Source: Bradyrhizobium sp. Rc3b
GTDB taxonomy: Bacteria > Pseudomonadota > Alphaproteobacteria > Rhizobiales > Xanthobacteraceae
Length of the DNA stretch: 64,000 bases
Direction of reading: 5' to 3'
Assembly (NCBI RefSeq): GCF_900114915.1
Contig: NZ_FOUS01000002.1
Span: forward strand, 620,001-684,000
Part shown: piece by piece, positions 33,852 to 42,800 of the stretch
Layout of the letters: every line of letters begins with the position of its first letter
Position numbering within the stretch: the first letter of the stretch is position 1
Translations under genes and position numbers: made by a program
Notes under the pieces: generated by a model
Seen by the model: only the letters and a program-made list of their open reading frames with translations
Databases searched by the model: none
What the model was told of the DNA's origin: nothing

Positions 33852-35714
33852 TCAGCCCGCAGCCTCGTCGAACTGCGTGCTCGCCTCGAGCCACTGCTCC
33901 TCCGCGCGCGCCAGCGCATCGGCGGCATTGGCGCGCGCCTTTGACAGCTGTGCGGCCTGCTTGGGATCGCGCGTAAAAATGTCGGGCAAGGCGAGGGCCG
34001 TGTCGATCTTGGTGATGATGTCGCTGACGCGGGCGATCTCGGCTTCGGCTTCGGTGATGCGCTTCTTCAGCGAGCCGCGATTGTCGGGCCGCGCGCGCTG
34101 CGGTTTCTCGCTCGCGACACTGCGCTCGCGCGGGGCGGGCTCGGCGTTACGCGTTGACAGCACCAGGCGGCGATATTCGTCGAGGTCGCCGTCGTAATTG
34201 GTGACGGTCCGGTCGGCGACGATCCAGAGCCGGTCGGCGCAGGCCTCGATCAGATAGCGATCGTGCGAAACCATGATCACTGCGCCGGGGAATTCGTTGA
34301 TGGCTTCGGCCAGCGCGGCGCGGCTGTCGATGTCGAGATGGTTGGTCGGCTCGTCCAGGATGATCATGTTGGGGCCGAAGAAGGTCGCAAGGCCCAGCAG
34401 CAGCCGCGCCTTCTCGCCGCCGGACAATTTGCCGGCCTTGGTGTCGGCCGCCTTGCCCGAAAAACCGATCGCGCCGGCGCGTGCCCGCACTTTGGCTTCG
34501 GGCGCATCGCCCATCAGCTTGCGAACGTGGTCATAGGCCGAGGCGTCCTCGTTCAGCTCGTCGAGCTGATGCTGCGCGAAATAGGCGATCGAGAGCTTGT
34601 CCGCGCGCGTCACCTTGCCGGAGAACGGCGCGAGCCTTCCGGCGAGCAGCTTGACGAGCGTCGACTTGCCGTTGCCGTTGGCACCCAGCAGTGCGATGCG
34701 ATCGTCATTGTCGATGCGCAGCGTGACGCGGCCGAGCACGGGCGCCGCGGGATCGTAGCCGACGGAAGCGTTGTCCACCGCGATGATCGGCGGCGACAGG
34801 ATCTTCTCCGGCGCCGGAAAGCTAATCTCGCGCACGTCCTCGGTGACCAGCGCCGTGATCGGCTTCAGCCGCTCCAGCATTTTCACGCGAGACTGTGCCT
34901 GGCGGGCTTTCGAAGCCTTGGCCTTGAAGCGGTCGACGAAAGCTTGCAGCCGGGCGCGCTCGGCTTCCTGGCGCTTGACCTGCTTGGCATCGAGCAGCTC
35001 GCGCGCGGCGCGCTGCTCCTCGAACGAGGAATAGGTGCCCTTGTAGAGCGTGAGCTTGCCGCGCTCCAGATGCAGGATCTGGTCGACCGAGCTTTCGAGG
35101 AGGTCGCGGTCGTGGCTGATCACGATCACCGTGCGCGGATAATGCGCGAGGTGATCCTCCAGCCACAACGTTCCCTCGAGGTCGAGATAGTTGGTGGGCT
35201 CGTCGAGCAGCAACAAATCGGGGGCTGCGAACAGCGTCGCGGCGAGCGCGACGCGCATGCGCCAGCCGCCGGAGAACTCGGCGCAGGGGCGGAGCTGATC
35301 GGCGGCGGAGAAGCCGAGACCGGAGAGGATCGCGGCGGCGCGACTCGGCGCCGAATGCGCGTCGATGTCGACCAGCCGGGTCTGGATCTCGGCGATCCGG
35401 TGCGGGTCGGTCGCGCTCTCGGCTTCCGCGAGCAGCGCGTCACGTTCGAGGTCGGCCTTGAGCACGACGGAGATCAGGCTGTCGGGTCCGTTCGGGGCTT
35501 CCTGGGCGAGGCTGCCGACGCTCCAGCGCGGCGGCAGGGTCACCGAGCCGTGCTCGGCCGCGAGCTCCCCGCGGATCACCTTGAACAGCGTCGACTTGCC
35601 GGTGCCGTTGCGTCCGACCAGGCCGACGCGCGATCCCGGCGTGATCTGCACGGAACTCTGGTCAATCAGAAGGCGTCCGGCGAGGCGGAGGGAGAGATCG
35701 GTGATGACAAGCAT
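33852..35714 (-). CDS. ABC-F family ATPase
   Basis: The protein is soluble, with two ATPase domains and no membrane part (620 aa). Domain 1: Walker A GRNGTGKSTL, signature FSGGWRMRVALA, Walker B LLLLDEPTNYLDL. Domain 2: GANGNGKSTL, LSGGEKARLLLGL, MIILDEPTNHLDI. Between them is the charged P-site linker, rich in Lys, Arg and Gln. The last 80 residues form a coiled coil (LKKRITEAEAEIARVSDII). ABC-F proteins act on stalled ribosomes in the exit site; the C-terminal coiled coil is like Uup. Exact subfamily is not certain. Confidence 0.93.
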   Translation of the reverse strand: MLVITDLSLRLAGRLLIDQSSVQITPGSRVGLVGRNGTGKSTLFKVIRGELAAEHGSVTLPPRWSVGSLAQEAPNGPDSLISVVLKADLERDALLAEAESATDPHRIAEIQTRLVDIDAHSAPSRAAAILSGLGFSAADQLRPCAEFSGGWRMRVALAATLFAAPDLLLLDEPTNYLDLEGTLWLEDHLAHYPRTVIVISHDRDLLESSVDQILHLERGKLTLYKGTYSSFEEQRAARELLDAKQVKRQEAERARLQAFVDRFKAKASKARQAQSRVKMLERLKPITALVTEDVREISFPAPEKILSPPIIAVDNASVGYDPAAPVLGRVTLRIDNDDRIALLGANGNGKSTLVKLLAGRLAPFSGKVTRADKLSIAYFAQHQLDELNEDASAYDHVRKLMGDAPEAKVRARAGAIGFSGKAADTKAGKLSGGEKARLLLGLATFFGPNMIILDEPTNHLDIDSRAALAEAINEFPGAVIMVSHDRYLIEACADRLWIVADRTVTNYDGDLDEYRRLVLSTRNAEPAPRERSVASEKPQRARPDNRGSLKKRITEAEAEIARVSDIITKIDTALALPDIFTRDPKQAAQLSKARANAADALARAEEQWLEASTQFDEAAG

Positions 35715-35766
35715 GCGGCCTTGTCACCGCAAGGCGCGTCGAACGCAACCCGTTTTTCTTGGCCGG

Positions 35767-35940
35767 TCAATGCGAGTCGCGGTCGCGCTGCCTCAGCTCG
35801 TTCATGAGCTGCTCGAGGTGGGTCGGGAGCTGAGGTTCGGGACGCAGGCTCTGCTGAAGCCGTTCGCCCACCGCATCGCAAATCGAGCGGCTGGTCCGCC
35901 GATCGATCTGTTCGCTGTCATTGGCAAAAAGGCCAGCCAT
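35767..35940 (-). CDS. Small hypothetical protein, 57 aa
   Basis: This short gene starts with ATG at 35940 and encodes MAGLFANDSEQIDRRTSR, a Cys-containing middle (SICDAVGERLQQSL) and a charged helical end (LEQLMNELRQRDRDSH). Composition is protein-like and the two helices are amphipathic. It lies 220 bases upstream of nothing else on its strand and 53 bases from the ABC-F start. The ribosome binding site is weak. No family known. Confidence 0.55.
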   Translation of the reverse strand: MAGLFANDSEQIDRRTSRSICDAVGERLQQSLRPEPQLPTHLEQLMNELRQRDRDSH

Positions 35941-36074
35941 CGCGCAGGTTCCGTGTGCTCAAAGTAAGGACACGGTACCAAGTCATTGGCCCCCAAAATG
36001 GTTTCGCGGTTTTTAGGGGAATGCCGGCATTCTCGTCAAAATTGTATGAATCCCGCAATATCCGCCCAAAATGC

Positions 36075-36105
36075 GAAGCCCCGGCGGGGGGATCGCCGGG
36101 GCTTC
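36075..36105 (-). terminator. Terminator of the His/Gly-rich secreted protein gene
   Basis: A 12-bp perfect stem (GAAGCCCCGGCG at 36075-36086 with CGCCGGGGCTTC at 36094-36105) has a 7-base loop; read on the minus strand it is followed by gcatttt. Confidence 0.8.
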
Positions 36106-36160
36106 TCTTGGAAGGCAACCGTGTGGGGCGGTAGCCTTTAGGTTTAAGGTGCTGTCGGGC

Positions 36161-36418
36161 TCAGTAGCAGCGGTTGATCATCCGCCAGCGGGGTCCCCAG
36201 GGGGTCGGGACCAGCCGGCGCACATAGCAGCCGCCATAACCGTAGGAGACGGGGGCATAGAAGCGCGGTCCGCCCCAGCCGTGGCCGCGGTGCCAGCCTC
36301 CGCCGCCGCCGTGCCAGCCCGGGCCGCCACCATGCCAGTGGGCGGAAGCCGAGGTCGGCGCCAGCGCGGCACCCAGCGCAACCGCAGCGACAGCGGCAAG
36401 CGAAAGTTTCCTCAACAT
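36161..36418 (-). CDS. Small secreted His/Gly/Trp-rich protein
   Basis: The protein has 85 aa with a clear signal peptide (MLRKLSLAAVAAVALGAALA, cleavage near ASA-HW). The mature part is HWHGGGPGWHGGGGGWHRGH followed by an aromatic segment with two cysteines (GGCYVRRL, INRCY). The His/Gly run could bind metal ions, and the two Cys could form a periplasmic disulphide; both are inference. Its own terminator follows. Similar tiny secreted proteins are common in this bacterial group. Confidence 0.8.
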   Translation of the reverse strand: MLRKLSLAAVAAVALGAALAPTSASAHWHGGGPGWHGGGGGWHRGHGWGGPRFYAPVSYGYGGCYVRRLVPTPWGPRWRMINRCY

Positions 36419-36731
36419 GGTGATCTCCTCAAAACTGCCGGCGCGGGGGCATCCGCGTCGATGGAAAGGCCGCCGAAACGGTCCGCCCTGTGATCGGGCT
36501 CGGTTTCGATGGGGCCAACCCTACGCCGGCGAGGCTGAACCGAATCCTGACAGGGGCTTCAGATTGGGTTCATCTGGGTGAAATTGTCGTAATCCAGATT
36601 GAAACTGCAGGGGTCCGGTCCTGCGGCGAAGCGTCTGTGACGTCATACCGGCGGTCGCTTGCCGGATGGCAAAGGCGCCGATATAAGCCCCGCAACTCGA
36701 CAACCACCGCTTTTCTTCCAAGGACAAGATT
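36419..36731. other. Divergent region between the secreted protein gene and ndk, 313 bp
   Basis: It holds the ndk promoter at its right end (36659-36687) and presumably that of the minus-strand gene at its left. Otherwise nothing is recognised. Confidence 0.4.
36659..36687 (+). promoter_or_regulatory. Probable ndk promoter
   Basis: TTGCCG (36659-36664) and TATAAG (36682-36687) have 17-bp spacing. The start of transcription would be near 36694, giving a leader of about 38 nt with an AAGGA site before ndk. The hexamers closely match those proposed for rpsF. Confidence 0.6.
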
Positions 36732-37154
36732 ATGGCCATCGAACGCACTTTCTCGATCATCAAGCCCGACGCGACCGCGCGTAACCTGACCGGCGCCGTC
36801 AACGCCGTGATCGAAAAGGCGGGCCTGCGCATCGTCGCGCAGAAGCGCATCCGCATGACCAAGGAACAGGCCGAGACCTTCTATGCCGTCCACAAGGCGC
36901 GGCCGTTCTTCGGCGAGCTCGTCGAGTTCATGACCTCGGGCCCGGTCGTCGTCCAGGTGCTGGAAGCCGAGAACGCCATCGCCAAGTACCGCGACGCGAT
37001 GGGCGCGACCGATCCGTCCAAGGCCGCCGACGGCACCATCCGCAAGCTCTACGCCAAGTCGATCGGCGAGAATTCCGCACATGGCTCGGATGCGCCGGAG
37101 ACCGCCGCGATCGAGATCGCGCAGTTCTTCTCGGGCAACGAGATCGTCGGCTGA
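36732..37154 (+). CDS. ndk: Nucleoside diphosphate kinase
   Basis: Ndk balances nucleoside triphosphate pools by moving phosphate from ATP through an enzyme histidine. The 140-aa protein has the N-terminal [11 protein letters not shown] (Lys11) and the phospho-acceptor His117 in NSAHGSD. Length is typical and all key residues are present. TerC follows 41 bases downstream. Confidence 0.97.
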   Translation: MAIERTFSIIKPDATARNLTGAVNAVIEKAGLRIVAQKRIRMTKEQAETFYAVHKARPFFGELVEFMTSGPVVVQVLEAENAIAKYRDAMGATDPSKAADGTIRKLYAKSIGENSAHGSDAPETAAIEIAQFFSGNEIVG

Positions 37155-37195
37155 TCATCCGGCCGTAATTTAGAGACTGGGCGAGGGGACCTATT

Positions 37196-38056
37196 GTGAG
37201 CTGGCTCTGGCAGATCTTCGATCCCGCGACGATCGGGGCATTCTTCACCCAGTTTCGCAACGAGATGGCCGAACCGACCTTCTGGATTGCGGTCGGCAAG
37301 ATCATCTGGATCAACATCCTTCTGTCCGGTGACAACGCGCTGGTGATCGCGCTCGCCTGCCGCGGCCTCTCGCCGCGACACCGCCTGTGGGGCATGATCT
37401 TCGGTGCCGGCGCCGCAGTGCTGCTGCGCATCATCTTCACCGGCATCGTCGCGACGCTGATGGAGCTGCCCTATCTCAAGCTGATCGGCGGTCTCGCCCT
37501 GATCGTGATCGCGGCCAAGCTCCTCGTGCCGGAGCATGACGAGGACGACGACGTCGACGCGGCCTCGCATCTGTGGCAGGCCATCCAGATCGTCGTGGTC
37601 GCCGACATCGTCATGTCGCTCGACAACGTCATTGCGGTCGCAGCCGCCGCCAATGGCAGCGTGCCGCTCCTGATCCTCGGCCTTGCCATCAGCGTGCCGC
37701 TGATCGTCGCCGGTGCGGCGCTGATCATGGCGCTGCTCGAAAAGCTGCCGGTGCTGGTCTGGGCCGGTGCTGCGCTGCTCGGCTGGATCGCGGGCGAGGT
37801 GATGGCGACCGATCCCGGTGTCGCGCCGAAGCTGCACACGCTGTTCGACGGTCCGTTCGGCGCCTCGCTGGACAGCATGCTCGGCGCCTTGCGCATCCCG
37901 CCGCAATTCGGCCATGGCGGAGCCGGCGGCGAATATTTCTGCGCCGCGCTAGGCGTCATCGTCGTGCTGGTGGTCGGCACCATCTGGCGCCGCCGCAAGC
38001 TGACCGCAGCGGCGCTGGAATCGTCCGAGCGGCACGCCCGGGCGTCGGCGGAGTAG
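37196..38056 (+). CDS. TerC family integral membrane protein
   Basis: A GTG start at 37196 is supported by GAGGGGAC just upstream. The 286-aa protein has about 7 to 8 membrane helices and the two family motifs LSGDNALVIA and MSLDNVIAVA, whose acidic residues lie inside the membrane. TerC-family proteins are linked to manganese export, tellurite resistance and metal loading of exported proteins. A charged DEDDDVDA loop separates the halves. The 41-bp gap upstream is too short for a yybP-ykoY riboswitch. Confidence 0.9.
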   Translation: MSWLWQIFDPATIGAFFTQFRNEMAEPTFWIAVGKIIWINILLSGDNALVIALACRGLSPRHRLWGMIFGAGAAVLLRIIFTGIVATLMELPYLKLIGGLALIVIAAKLLVPEHDEDDDVDAASHLWQAIQIVVVADIVMSLDNVIAVAAAANGSVPLLILGLAISVPLIVAGAALIMALLEKLPVLVWAGAALLGWIAGEVMATDPGVAPKLHTLFDGPFGASLDSMLGALRIPPQFGHGGAGGEYFCAALGVIVVLVVGTIWRRRKLTAAALESSERHARASAE

Positions 38057-38062
38057 GCCCGC

Positions 38063-38374
38063 TCAGTCGATCGTGCCGAGTTCCGTCACGGGTATCGTCC
38101 AGTAGACCAGCTTGGTTCCGGCGAACGAAACCCGCAGACGGTCGAGCAAGCGGCCGGCATCACTGCTCGACAGAACCACTTGCACGACGGCCTGATCGGC
38201 GTGGCCCTTCACGCGTTCGGCGGCCGTATGCAAACGGATCTCAGTGCCGTGACCGGCTCCGTGCGATGCCGTGAATCCCGAAACCAGGTCGGTCTGCTCA
38301 GCGAGATAGTCGAGCACCTCCTCGCGCAGGAGATGCGGCACAATCAGCGTCAGACAGACCGGCTGCTCGATCAT
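38063..38374 (-). CDS. DUF3240 family protein of metal RND operon
   Basis: The 103-aa protein has a ferredoxin-like alpha/beta pattern: VCLTLIVPHLLREEVLDYL, SGFTASHGAGHGTEIRL and RLRVSFAGTKLVYWTIPV (cited in part). Members of this family are regularly encoded next to CusA/CzcA pumps; a regulatory or metal-binding role is suspected. The start overlaps the RND stop by 4 bases (ATGA). Confidence 0.85.
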   Translation of the reverse strand: MIEQPVCLTLIVPHLLREEVLDYLAEQTDLVSGFTASHGAGHGTEIRLHTAAERVKGHADQAVVQVVLSSSDAGRLLDRLRVSFAGTKLVYWTIPVTELGTID

Positions 38375-41300
38375 TTGGCCACCTTCGACGATCCGCCATA
38401 GCGGCGATACAGGATCGGCAGGAGAATCAGGGTGAGCAGGGTGGAGGACAGCAGTCCTCCGATTACGACGATTGCGAGCGGTCGCTGCACCTCGGATCCC
38501 GGGCCGGTGGCGAACAGCAGCGGGATCAAGCCGAGCGCCGTGATGCTCGCGGTCATCAGCACGGGGCGAAGCCTGCGCATGGCGCCTTCGACGACGATGC
38601 GATCCTCGGGAAGGCCGTGGGCGCGGAGCTGATTGAAGTAGGAGACCAGCACGACGCCGTTGAGCACGGCGATGCCGAGCAGCGCGATGAATCCGACCGA
38701 AGCCGGCACCGACAGGTACTCGCCCGTCACGACCAGGGCGAAGACGCCCCCGATCAGGGCGAAGGGAATGTTGACGAGCACCAGCAGGGCCTGGCGGATG
38801 GCACCGAATGTTGTGAAGAGCAGCACGAAGATCAGGCCGATCGCGACGGGGACCACGACGGATAGGCGCGCGGCGGCGCGTTGCTGGTTCTCGAACTGCC
38901 CGCCCCAGGTCAGCCGGTAACCGCTGGGCAGCGGCAGTTCGGTCGCGACCTTCTGGCGGGCCGCTTCGACGAAGCCGACCATGTCGCGACCGCGGACGTT
39001 GGCGCGCACCACGCTCATGCGGGCGCCGTCCTCGCGGTCGATCTTCACCGGGCCGTCCACGCGCTGGATGCGGGCGACCTGCGACAGCGCGACGTGCCGT
39101 CCGGAGACGAGCGTGAGCGGCAGGCTCGCCAGCAGCGTCGGCGCTTCCCGCGTCGTCTCGCTGCCCCGGATGAGGATCGGCGTGCGGCGTCCGTCCTCGA
39201 GCGCGGTCCCGATGGTCCGGCCCTCGATCTGCGTCCGCAGCGAGTTGACGATGGAATCCACGGTCAGGCCGAGGCGGCCGGCCTCCATGCGGTTGACCGC
39301 AACCGTGTAGTATTGAGCGCCTTCGTTCAGCGTGGTGTAGACATCCTCGGCACCGTCGATGCTGGACAGGATCGCCGACAGCTTTGCCGCGGTTTCGTTC
39401 AGCTTGGCGATGTCGGGGCCGAAGATCTTGACGGCGACGTCACCGCGCACGCCGCTGATCATCTCCTGCACACGCATGTCGATGGGCTGGGTGAAGCTGA
39501 GCGAAATGCCGGGGAAGCCGGTGAGGACCTCGCGAAGCTTCTGCAGCAAAGCCTCGCGATTGTCGGTCGCACGCTCGGCGGCCGGCTTGAGCACGAGGAA
39601 CGTGTCGGTCTGGTTGGGGCCCATGGGGTCGAGGCCGAGCTCGTCCGACCCGGTTCGCGCGACGATGCCGGCAATATCAGGCACGGCCAGAAGCGCGGTC
39701 TGCAGCCTTGCATTCATCGCTAGCGACTCGTCGAGGTTGACGGACGGAAGCGTCTCCACGCTGACGATGACGTCGCCTTCGTCCATGGTCGGCATGAAGG
39801 TCTTGCCGAGCTTGGTATAGGCGAAGCCCGCCGCGACGAGGCCGATCAGTGCCACAGTCATCACCTTGTGCTCGTTGTTGAGCGCCCAGGTCAATGCCGG
39901 CGCGTAGACCCGTTGGGCCGCGCGTACCAGCAGGGGATCGCGATGCGATGCAGATTTGAGCACGAAGGAGGTCGCGACCGGGATCACTGTGAGCGCCAGA
40001 AGCAGCGACCCGCCCAGCGCGAAAATGATGGCCAGCGCGACGGGGATGAACAGCTTCCCCTCCAACCCCTGCAGCGTCAGCAGGGGGACGAACACGATGA
40101 TGATGATGAGCACGCCCGAGGCGACCGGTTCCAGGACTTCGCAGACCGACCGGTAGATCAGGTGGATCAGCGGAGTGGCCTTGCCCGGCTCGTGCTTGCC
40201 GAGGTTCCCGACGATGTTCTCGACCACGACCACCAGCGCGTCGATCAGCATGCCGATCGCGATCGCAAGTCCGCCGAGGCTCATCAGGTTGGCCGACATT
40301 CCCACCACGCGCATGACGATCAAGGCGATGACGATGGCAAGCGGCAGGCTGAGAGCGATCACCAGCGAGGCCCGCCAGTTGCCGAGGAAGAGCAGCAGAA
40401 GGACGATGACGAGGGCGGTGGCCTCGCCGAGGGCCCGCACCACGGTGCCGACGGCGCGGTTGACCAAGCGGCTGCGGTCATAGAACACGTTGATCGACAC
40501 GCTCTTCGGCAGCGAGGGTTGCAGTTCCGCGAGCCGGGCACGCACGTCACGGATCAGCTGACCCGCGTTGGCGCCGCGCAAGCCGAGGACCAGTCCCTCG
40601 ACGGTTTCGCCGCGGCCGTCCGCCGTGACGGCGCCATAGCGGGTCAGCGTCCCGACTTTGACGCTCGCGACGTCGTTGACCAGGATCGGTACGCCCTCGC
40701 GGGTGTCGACGACGATCGCCTTGATGTCCTCGATCGAGCGGACGCTGCCTTCGATCCGGACCAGGGCGCTGTCCTCGCCTTGGTTCACCCGCCCGGCGCC
40801 GTCGTTGCGGCTGTTGGCTTCGATGGCCCGGCGAAACACATCGTAGGTGATGCCGCGCGCGGCCAGCGCATCGTTGCGCGGCACGATCTCGAAGGCGCGG
40901 ACATAGCCGCCGAGCGCATTGACGTCCGCAACGCCGGGGACGGTCCGCAAGGCCGGGCGGATCACCCAATCGAGCAGGGTGCGGCGTTCCGCGAGCGACA
41001 GCTCGGGACTGTCGATCGTGAACATGAACATCTCGCCGAGAGGGCTCGTGATCGGCGCCAGACCGCCGCTCACCCCGTCGGGGAAATCGCGCGAGATGTT
41101 CGACAGCCGCTCCGAGACCTGGTTGCGCGCCCAGTAGATGTCGGTGCCGTCCTCGAAATCGACGGTGATGTCTGCCAGCGCGTATTTCGTGGTCGAACGA
41201 AGCACCTTCTTGTTCGGCAATCCGAGCAGTTCGAGCTCGACGGGAACGGTGATGCGCTGCTCGACCTCTTCGGGAGTGAGGCCCGCCGCCTTCATGATGA

Positions 41301-41445
41301 CCTTGACCTGAACCGGCGAAACGTCAGGAAAGGCATCGATCGGCAAGCCGGGCAGGAGGACAGCGCCGGCGCCGATCACCAGCAGCACGCCGAGCATGAC
41401 GAACAGTCGCTGCGACAGTGCGAACGCAACCAGGCGCCGGAGCAT
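38371..41445 (-). CDS. Heavy-metal efflux RND pump (CusA/CzcA family)
   Basis: This is an inner-membrane proton-driven exporter of metal cations, 1024 aa, with 12 helices and two large periplasmic loops. N-terminal family start: GLPIDAFPDVSPVQVKV. The TM4 proton-relay segment LGGLAIAIGMLIDALVVVVEN keeps Asp402 and Glu409 and resembles the CusA form, while the loop DPMGPNQTDTFLVLKP is closer to the CzcA/CnrA form. The CusA methionine triad is not clearly kept. The metal therefore cannot be assigned. It starts directly after the adaptor stop (TAAATG). No outer-membrane factor gene is present. Confidence 0.95.
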   Translation of the reverse strand: MLRRLVAFALSQRLFVMLGVLLVIGAGAVLLPGLPIDAFPDVSPVQVKVIMKAAGLTPEEVEQRITVPVELELLGLPNKKVLRSTTKYALADITVDFEDGTDIYWARNQVSERLSNISRDFPDGVSGGLAPITSPLGEMFMFTIDSPELSLAERRTLLDWVIRPALRTVPGVADVNALGGYVRAFEIVPRNDALAARGITYDVFRRAIEANSRNDGAGRVNQGEDSALVRIEGSVRSIEDIKAIVVDTREGVPILVNDVASVKVGTLTRYGAVTADGRGETVEGLVLGLRGANAGQLIRDVRARLAELQPSLPKSVSINVFYDRSRLVNRAVGTVVRALGEATALVIVLLLLFLGNWRASLVIALSLPLAIVIALIVMRVVGMSANLMSLGGLAIAIGMLIDALVVVVENIVGNLGKHEPGKATPLIHLIYRSVCEVLEPVASGVLIIIIVFVPLLTLQGLEGKLFIPVALAIIFALGGSLLLALTVIPVATSFVLKSASHRDPLLVRAAQRVYAPALTWALNNEHKVMTVALIGLVAAGFAYTKLGKTFMPTMDEGDVIVSVETLPSVNLDESLAMNARLQTALLAVPDIAGIVARTGSDELGLDPMGPNQTDTFLVLKPAAERATDNREALLQKLREVLTGFPGISLSFTQPIDMRVQEMISGVRGDVAVKIFGPDIAKLNETAAKLSAILSSIDGAEDVYTTLNEGAQYYTVAVNRMEAGRLGLTVDSIVNSLRTQIEGRTIGTALEDGRRTPILIRGSETTREAPTLLASLPLTLVSGRHVALSQVARIQRVDGPVKIDREDGARMSVVRANVRGRDMVGFVEAARQKVATELPLPSGYRLTWGGQFENQQRAAARLSVVVPVAIGLIFVLLFTTFGAIRQALLVLVNIPFALIGGVFALVVTGEYLSVPASVGFIALLGIAVLNGVVLVSYFNQLRAHGLPEDRIVVEGAMRRLRPVLMTASITALGLIPLLFATGPGSEVQRPLAIVVIGGLLSSTLLTLILLPILYRRYGGSSKVAK

Positions 41446-42579
41446 TTACTGCCCCAGTCCGGAGAGGATGCCGCGAAGCGCCGAGATGCCGCCGATCGCG
41501 ATCTCATCCCGGTCCGAGACGGCGCCCGCTACGACCACATGGTCCTGATCTTCCGCAAGCAGCTTGACCGGCACCAGCCGGAAGCCGCCGTCAAAGCCGA
41601 CGAAGACCGACGTTTGCTCGCCCCGCCGGACCAGCCCGCTGTAAGGGATCTCCCAGGCGCTTTCGCCGGTCGAGAGAAATCCGATGCGGGCCGCGGTGGT
41701 CTGGCCGGGATGCAGCTCGCCGTCGTTGGGGACTTCCGCGCGAACCAGAATAGTCTGGGTGGCAGGATCGATGGTCTCTGAGACCAGCACGACCTTGCCC
41801 GGGGTGGAATAGCCCTCGATCTCGACTTTCGCGCCGGTACGGATCGCTCGAATATTGGCGGCAGGGACCGCGATTTCCGCCCATAGCGGCGAGAGCCGCG
41901 CCAACTTGACGAGCGGTGCGGATTGTTCGAGCCGCTGCCCTGGTGACACCGCGAGCTCGACCACGGACGCGGCTTGCGGGGCATTGACCGTGAGCGTCCC
42001 GCTGATCGCCGCTTGCTGGGCCAGCCGGGAGATTGCATCGTCGGACATCCCGCTCAGATGCAGCATCTGACGCCGTTCGGCGACGACGAGGGCGGCCTGG
42101 CGCGCTTCGGCCTGGCTGGCTTCGAGCACGCGTTGCGGCACGGCCTTGCCTTCGAACAGATCCACGTTGCGATTGAGCTGCTGGCTGGCGAGGTGCTCCT
42201 GCGCGATCGCGTGGAGATAGTCGCGTTGCTGGGAGACGAAGCTCGGACTCTCCAGCGTGACCAGCGGCTGACCGGCTGTGACGCGGTCACCGCGCCCCAC
42301 CAGGAGATTGGCGACCATGCCGGCCACCGGCGCGCTGACGACCCACAATTGCTGCGTCGGGATGACGATCTGGACGGGATAGGGCAGCGTCAGATCGGTC
42401 CGGCTCGCGACCGGATGGGTGACGCGGACGCCGAGATTGCGCGCCTGCGCATCGCTGAGCTTCACCTCGTCCTGCGCATTCGGCGCGGAGGGCCAAAGAC
42501 TCAATACAAGCGCTAGGAGAGCACGGGCAGTCGCGCTCCGAGCGGGGCTCAGACGGAAAATCCCATGGGGCAGTTGCAT
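41446..42579 (-). CDS. Metal efflux RND periplasmic adaptor
   Basis: The 377-aa membrane-fusion protein has a signal sequence (about 1-36), barrel-sandwich lipoyl half-motifs (APVAGMVANLLVGRGDRVTAGQPLVTLESP, cited in part), an alpha-hairpin at about 115-185 and a beta-barrel domain (VKIEGYSTPGKVVLVSETIDPATQ-like stretch). It links the pump to an outer-membrane channel. It is the first gene of the operon adaptor-pump-DUF3240. A FixK/FNR-type box lies 62 bases upstream of its start. Confidence 0.92.
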   Translation of the reverse strand: MQLPHGIFRLSPARSATARALLALVLSLWPSAPNAQDEVKLSDAQARNLGVRVTHPVASRTDLTLPYPVQIVIPTQQLWVVSAPVAGMVANLLVGRGDRVTAGQPLVTLESPSFVSQQRDYLHAIAQEHLASQQLNRNVDLFEGKAVPQRVLEASQAEARQAALVVAERRQMLHLSGMSDDAISRLAQQAAISGTLTVNAPQAASVVELAVSPGQRLEQSAPLVKLARLSPLWAEIAVPAANIRAIRTGAKVEIEGYSTPGKVVLVSETIDPATQTILVRAEVPNDGELHPGQTTAARIGFLSTGESAWEIPYSGLVRRGEQTSVFVGFDGGFRLVPVKLLAEDQDHVVVAGAVSDRDEIAIGGISALRGILSGLGQ

Positions 42580-42640
42580 GGCGGAAGTCGTCCGGAGCGC
42601 CGCATTTGTATCTCGCTAACGCCGGCGCGACGGTGGTGGG

Positions 42641-42654
42641 TTGATGTGCATCAA
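42641..42654. promoter_or_regulatory. Perfect FixK/FNR-type box
   Basis: TTGATGTGCATCAA matches TTGAT-N4-ATCAA exactly. It is centred at 42647.5 in the 221-bp gap between the RND operon (minus) and the secreted-protein gene (plus). On the plus strand a TATTTT hexamer at 42676-42681 lies 31 bp from the centre, the spacing expected for an FNR-activated promoter with the box near -41.5. On the minus strand no comparably placed -10 is seen. Confidence 0.7.
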
Positions 42655-42800
42655 GCGCGCTTGGCCTGCGCAGGATATTTTTGCACGAGGCGCGCCGGAG
42701 ATGGCATCGATCCGGCTGTGGGCCGAGGTGGGCTCCGGGTGGTTTGCTTATCGGGGGGCGCAACAGCCAAGGCTGTTCTGAACTACGCAGGAGCAAAGTC

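Noticed and set aside
37155..37195. Possible manganese riboswitch before the TerC gene
   Set aside because: The gap to ndk is only 41 bases, too short for the yybP-ykoY element.
39868..41781. Long plus-strand frame opposite the RND pump
   Set aside because: Mirror of the pump's codon pattern, extremely rich in Asp, Gln, Arg and His, no domain recognised.
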